A stretch of 64,000 nt of DNA from an uncultured Eubacteriales bacterium (GTDB taxonomy: Bacteria; Bacillota; Clostridia; Peptostreptococcales; Anaerovoracaceae). The position numbers and the translations under genes are program-made. The stretch is from contig CACZAM010000010.1 in NCBI GenBank assembly GCA_902779185.1, forward strand, positions 62,001-126,000. Direction: 5' to 3'. Positions 60,346 through 64,000 of this stretch are shown piece after piece. Under the pieces are notes generated by a model that worked only from the letters and a program-made list of their open reading frames with translations, searched no databases and had not been told where the DNA came from. How positions within the stretch are numbered: the first letter of the stretch is position 1; each line of letters begins with the position of its first letter.

Positions 60346-61491
60346 ATGAAATCCATCAGATTCGGAAAGATTGAAGACGGCAGAACGGCAGGACTCTATA
60401 TTCTTGAGTCGCCTGACGGCATGAGAGCCGCTGTCACGGACTATGGCGCAACACTGGTGAGCCTTGCCGTGCCCGACAGAAAAGGGAATATGCGCGACGT
60501 TGTTTTAGGGCACGATGACGCTTCGGGATATGAGACCGGAGACGGGTTTATCGGAGCCTCTGTGGGGCGCTTCGCGAACCGTATCGGCGGAGCCTGCTTT
60601 GAGCTGAACGGACACAGTTATGATCTGACGGCGAATGACGGCACAAACTGTCTGCACGGCGGAAGAGATTTCTTCCATAACAGACTCTGGGCAGTCAACA
60701 TCGGTTTCACGAGCGTAAAATCGGATTCCATAATGGCTGCGTACGCAACGGAAAGCATAGCTGATAAGGATCCTTCCCGCGGACTGAGAGGGCTGCACGA
60801 CAATGTGATCACATTCTGTCTGGACAGCCCGGATGGAGATCAGGGCTTCCCGGGTAATATGCATATTGAGGTCACTTATTCTATGCCGGGAGACGGCATG
60901 CTTAGGATAGACTACAAGGCAGTTTCCGACGCGGATACGCCTGTAAGTCTTACGAACCACAGTTATTTCAATCTTAACGGGCATGACAGCGGAACCGTGA
61001 TGGGCCATTGGGCAAAGATAAATGCGGAGCATTATACACCGGTAAACGCCGGGCTGATCCCGCTGGAAGAGCCTGCTCCGGTCGGGGGAACACCTTTTGA
61101 TTTCCGTGAAGAAAAGATGATCGGAAGGGACATCAATGCAGATAATGAGCAGCTCGCGTTCGGAGGCGGTTACGACCACAATTTTGTCATCAGCAACGAA
61201 ACGGGCGAAAGGAAAATAAAAGAGGCAGCCGTCCTTTATTCGGATGACAGCGGCATCTGCATGACTGTTCTGTCTGATATGCCTGAAATGCAGTTCTACA
61301 CTGCAAACAACCTCAATGACGAGCCGGGCAAGGACGGTGCAGTTTACGGAAGACGCGGCGCAGTCTGCTTTGAGACACAGTTCAGGCCTGATGCCATCAA
61401 CAGCAGCGATCCTGACATACGCGAGGGGTGCATACTGAAGGCAGGGGATGAGTTCAGATCGACCACGATATACAGATTCAGCAATAGATAA
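60346..61491 (+). CDS. galM: Aldose 1-epimerase (galactose mutarotase)
   Basis: 381 residues. It interconverts alpha and beta anomers of sugars. Seen are VTDYGATLVSLAVPDR, FIGASVGRFANRIGG, LHGG, the catalytic His in SLTNHSYFNLNGH and the Glu in VCFETQFRPDAIN. It begins directly after kup and shares its transcript. Slightly longer than the E. coli enzyme. Confidence 0.92.
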   Translation: MKSIRFGKIEDGRTAGLYILESPDGMRAAVTDYGATLVSLAVPDRKGNMRDVVLGHDDASGYETGDGFIGASVGRFANRIGGACFELNGHSYDLTANDGTNCLHGGRDFFHNRLWAVNIGFTSVKSDSIMAAYATESIADKDPSRGLRGLHDNVITFCLDSPDGDQGFPGNMHIEVTYSMPGDGMLRIDYKAVSDADTPVSLTNHSYFNLNGHDSGTVMGHWAKINAEHYTPVNAGLIPLEEPAPVGGTPFDFREEKMIGRDINADNEQLAFGGGYDHNFVISNETGERKIKEAAVLYSDDSGICMTVLSDMPEMQFYTANNLNDEPGKDGAVYGRRGAVCFETQFRPDAINSSDPDIREGCILKAGDEFRSTTIYRFSNR

Positions 61492-61512
61492 GAGTTTTAA
61501 GACATATGAAAA

Positions 61513-61536
61513 GGCTCCGGACCTCCGGAGCCATTT
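61513..61536. terminator. Bidirectional terminator between galM and pgi
   Basis: GGCTCCGG/CCGGAGCC (61513-61520, 61525-61532) with an ACCT loop, AAAA on the left and TTTT on the right, serving galM and the leftward pgi. Confidence 0.85.
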
Positions 61537-61576
61537 TGATTGGAGCTTGTTATTTCTGATAGTTTACGCCGCTTCC

Positions 61577-63160
61577 TTAGATGTCGAGCAGTTTTGAATA
61601 CTCAGCAAGAGCGCCGTCGGTCTCATGAGCCAGCACCTTTTTAGCAAGCACTTTTCCAAGCTGAACGCCTTCCTGATCGAAACTGTTGAGGTTCCAGAGG
61701 AAGCCCTGGAACATGATTTTGTTTTCGAAGTGGGCGAGGAGAGCGCCGAGAGTCTCCGGTGTAAGCTTGTCGCCTACGATAATGCTTGAAGGCCTGTCAC
61801 CTTCGAAGTTCTTGTTGAGATTATCATCTGTCTTGCCGCAGGCGAAGGCTACTATCTGAGCCGCAACGTTTGCTTCGAGTTTTTTCTGGCTTGTGCTGCC
61901 CTGGATTTCTACGTCTGTTCCGGTCTGATTCTCTCTGAAAGCAATGAACTGCAGAGGAACTATGGTTTTGCCCTGATGCAGGAGCTGATAGAAAGAGTGC
62001 TGTCCGTTTGTTCCAGGCTCTCCGAAAAGAACAGGGCCGGTCTTGTAATCTATCGGCTCACCGAAGCGGTTGACTGACTTGCCGTTGGATTCCATGTCAG
62101 CCTGCTGGAGGTGCGCAGGGAATCTTGCAAGAGCCTGGGCATATGGGAGAACAGCAGTGCATTCGTATCCGAGAACGTTTCTTTCGTAAACACCGATAAG
62201 CGCGTCGAGCATGGCCGCGTTTTTCATAGGATCAGCCTGAGCAGCAAGCTTATCAGCTTCAGCAGCACCCGCAAGGAAAGCATCGAATACATCAGAGCCG
62301 AGAGCAAGAGACAGAACTACTCCGCCTACAGCTGATGTTGAAGAATATCTTCCTCCGATGTAATCATCCATGAAGAACGCCGCAAGATAGTCACTGCTTT
62401 TTGCAAGCGGGGATGTCTCGCTGGTGACTGCTACCATGTGCTTTGATGGGTCGAGACCCGAAGCCTCAAGCGCGTTCTTCACGAAGGCTTCATTGGTAAG
62501 AGTCTCAAGCGTTGTTCCTGATTTGGATACAAGAACGAAGAGCGAGTGCGCGACATCGATGGATTCAAGAACGCTTACAGCATCATCAGGATCAACGTTG
62601 CTTATGAACTTTGCTTCCATCAGAAGTTTGTTGTTTGCGCGTGCCCAGTTCTCAAGAGCTATGTACATTGCGCGCGGACCGAGATCGCTGCCGCCGATTC
62701 CTATCTGAACAACAGTGTTGAATTTTTCACCGTCTGCATTGCAGATCTCTCCGGCATGCACTTTTGCTGCAAAATCAGCTATTTTCGCCTGTTCGCCTAT
62801 ATAAAAGGCTCTCTTGTCAGTTCCATCTGCGATGACATCATCACCAAGCTGTCCGCGGGTGAGGTGGTGAAGTACCAGTCTCTTTTCACCTGTGTTGATC
62901 ATGGCTCCGTTATACAGTTCCCTGAATTTGCCTTCAAGGTCTGATTCCTCAGCAAGTGCTGCGAGCATACCGAGTATCTCTTCATCAACCTGCCTTGACG
63001 CGTAATTAAATGCAAGTCCGCATGCCATAGGCACACAATACTTCTTTACACGCTCACCACCTGCGTCACCTGCAAGCGCTTCCCTGAGGTTCACACGGTG
63101 ATCGGACTCCATAAGAGTTTTATATGCGTCAAGAGTATCAAGATTTTTCCATTCAGCCAT
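61577..63160 (-). CDS. pgi: Glucose-6-phosphate isomerase
   Basis: 527 residues from the ATG at 63158-63160, which follows GAGGAGGATA; the upstream reading to 63214 lacks a ribosome site. It is a glycolytic enzyme of the longer class (about 530-550 residues), not the 450-residue Firmicutes type. Seen are the signature GGRYSSTSAVGGVVLSLALG, IGIGGSDLGPRAMY, the C-terminal FDQEGVQLGKVLAKKVL, and GTNGQHSFYQLLHQG. It is alone on the minus strand, with a divergent peptidase at 63,405. Confidence 0.95.
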   Translation of the reverse strand: MAEWKNLDTLDAYKTLMESDHRVNLREALAGDAGGERVKKYCVPMACGLAFNYASRQVDEEILGMLAALAEESDLEGKFRELYNGAMINTGEKRLVLHHLTRGQLGDDVIADGTDKRAFYIGEQAKIADFAAKVHAGEICNADGEKFNTVVQIGIGGSDLGPRAMYIALENWARANNKLLMEAKFISNVDPDDAVSVLESIDVAHSLFVLVSKSGTTLETLTNEAFVKNALEASGLDPSKHMVAVTSETSPLAKSSDYLAAFFMDDYIGGRYSSTSAVGGVVLSLALGSDVFDAFLAGAAEADKLAAQADPMKNAAMLDALIGVYERNVLGYECTAVLPYAQALARFPAHLQQADMESNGKSVNRFGEPIDYKTGPVLFGEPGTNGQHSFYQLLHQGKTIVPLQFIAFRENQTGTDVEIQGSTSQKKLEANVAAQIVAFACGKTDDNLNKNFEGDRPSSIIVGDKLTPETLGALLAHFENKIMFQGFLWNLNSFDQEGVQLGKVLAKKVLAHETDGALAEYSKLLDI

Positions 63161-63404
63161 TATTATATCCTCCTCTGAAGATTGGTTTCGTAAGAAACGC
63201 AATGCTTTATGCAATTCTTTCTTATCCCTTAGTTTACATTAAAAAGGGCTGCATGTAACGAAAAAAATGGATATGTATTGATATTTATGTTCAGAAGCGA
63301 AAGTTGAGAAGTAAAGCAAACAGATGTAAAATATTTTTCAGTGCGGAAGCAGCAAAAATAATAGATGCCCGTGCTTTAAAAAATGAATAAAGGAAGATAT
63401 TAAC

Positions 63405-64000
63405 ATGAAAAAAGAGATCATCGAGTTAAGAAAACTAATGGCTGAGGAGGGCATTGACGCTTACTATGTGCCATCAGGGGACTATCACGGATCCGAATAT
63501 GTGAATGCATTCTTCAGAACGCGCGCGTTTCTGAGTGGGTTTACGGGATCAGCAGGAAACCTTCTGGTTACACAGGAAGGAGCCTGGCTCTGGACAGACG
63601 GCAGATACTTTCTGCAGGCTGGCAGACAGCTTGAGGGCAGCGGAATCGAACTCATGAAAATGGGGGAGGAAGGCGTACCTTCAGAAAGTGAGTTTATTAA
63701 AGGTCTTGTTGACGCTTCTGATGATGAATATGTGATAGGCTTTGACGGCAGAGTAGTGTCATCGAAGTTCCGTAAGGCGCTCTCAGAAAAGCTAAGCGCA
63801 TCAGACAAAAGGTTCAGCTTCAGCATAGATAAGGATCTGGGCGGCATTGTGTGGAAGGACAGGCCGGAGATCAGACCAAGCAAAGTGTGGGAGCTTCCTG
63901 TCAGCTCTGCAGGCATCGACACGACAGAAAAGCTCAAAGCGGTCAGGGATGAAATGAGGGCAGCGGAGGCTGACTTCCTGCTGATAACAGATCTTATGGA
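63405..64000 (+). CDS. Aminopeptidase P family protein, M24 (5' part only; runs off the right edge)
   Basis: The frame from the ATG at 63405 is open to the window end (198 residues). ATAAAGGAAG is upstream. The N-terminal creatinase/prolidase-type domain is recognisable: LRKLMAEEGIDAYYVPSGDYHGSEYV, FLSGFTGSAGNLLVT and WTDGRYFLQAGRQL, as in Xaa-Pro aminopeptidases of the long type. The metal-binding peptidase domain lies outside the window. It should cleave N-terminal Xaa-Pro bonds. Confidence 0.85.
   Translation, partial: MKKEIIELRKLMAEEGIDAYYVPSGDYHGSEYVNAFFRTRAFLSGFTGSAGNLLVTQEGAWLWTDGRYFLQAGRQLEGSGIELMKMGEEGVPSESEFIKGLVDASDDEYVIGFDGRVVSSKFRKALSEKLSASDKRFSFSIDKDLGGIVWKDRPEIRPSKVWELPVSSAGIDTTEKLKAVRDEMRAAEADFLLITDLM

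Overview
This is a stretch of about 64 kb of bacterial chromosome that reads as a low-to-mid GC, anaerobic, clostridial-type Bacillota. Supporting signs are the selenocysteine machinery, a membrane pyrophosphatase, pyruvate phosphate dikinase, single-chain glycyl-tRNA synthetase, S21/YqeY/PhoH/YbeY/Era/RecO gene order, YitT proteins and strong AGGAGG-type ribosome sites. A member of the Eubacteriales, possibly near the former Family XIII, is my guess; species cannot be fixed from the sequence. I see no phage, insertion sequence, CRISPR array or rRNA operon. The window is core chromosome with several divergent or unusual genes.

Layout. 1-4.7 kb: the end-truncated uracil permease gene, selD, then a leftward thrC-ACT-lysR unit. 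4.9-8.6 kb: hom-lysC-asd (aspartate family amino acids). 8.6-9.1 kb: a gene-poor gap with a REP-like palindrome. 9.1-14.4 kb: deoxyinosine glycosylase, larE, uridine kinase, a stand-alone LarC C-terminal domain, purine nucleoside phosphorylase, an HD protein, a TSCPD protein and serine acetyltransferase. 14.4-18 kb: tRNA-Sec, selA, selB. 18-22.3 kb: a lipoprotein, an Mrp-type ATPase and potABC. 22.3-29.1 kb: a divergent folD, a small alarmone synthetase, valS, folC, glyA. 29.2-35.1 kb: a P-loop protein, an orphan DNA methyltransferase, YitT, YprB-like exonuclease, ychF, lgt. 35.2-35.8 kb: six tRNA genes (Met, Val, Asp, His, Gln, Cys). 35.9-39.8 kb: potD, a second YitT and a Na/Pi cotransporter. 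40-42.2 kb: iscR-iscS-iscU. 42.4-45.7 kb: an RDD protein, a degenerate PyrK-like protein and nnr. 45.7-51.8 kb: rpsU to glyQS. 51.8-64 kb: ppdK, hppA, an acyltransferase fusion, kup, galM, pgi and the start of an M24 peptidase.

How the parts work together. The strongest theme is selenium. SelD makes selenophosphate and is itself interrupted by an in-frame UGA at its catalytic position, followed by a hairpin that can serve as a bacterial SECIS. tRNA-Sec, SelA and SelB lie 13 kb away and supply the decoding machinery, so SelD synthesis depends on its own product. A LysR regulator converges on selD. A second theme is sulfur and metal cofactor chemistry: isc genes, an Mrp ATPase, cysteine precursor synthesis, and LarE with a detached LarC C-terminal domain. 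A third is one-carbon metabolism (glyA, folC, and a folD lacking the usual catalytic lysine). PPi-linked energy metabolism (ppdK next to hppA) is a fourth.
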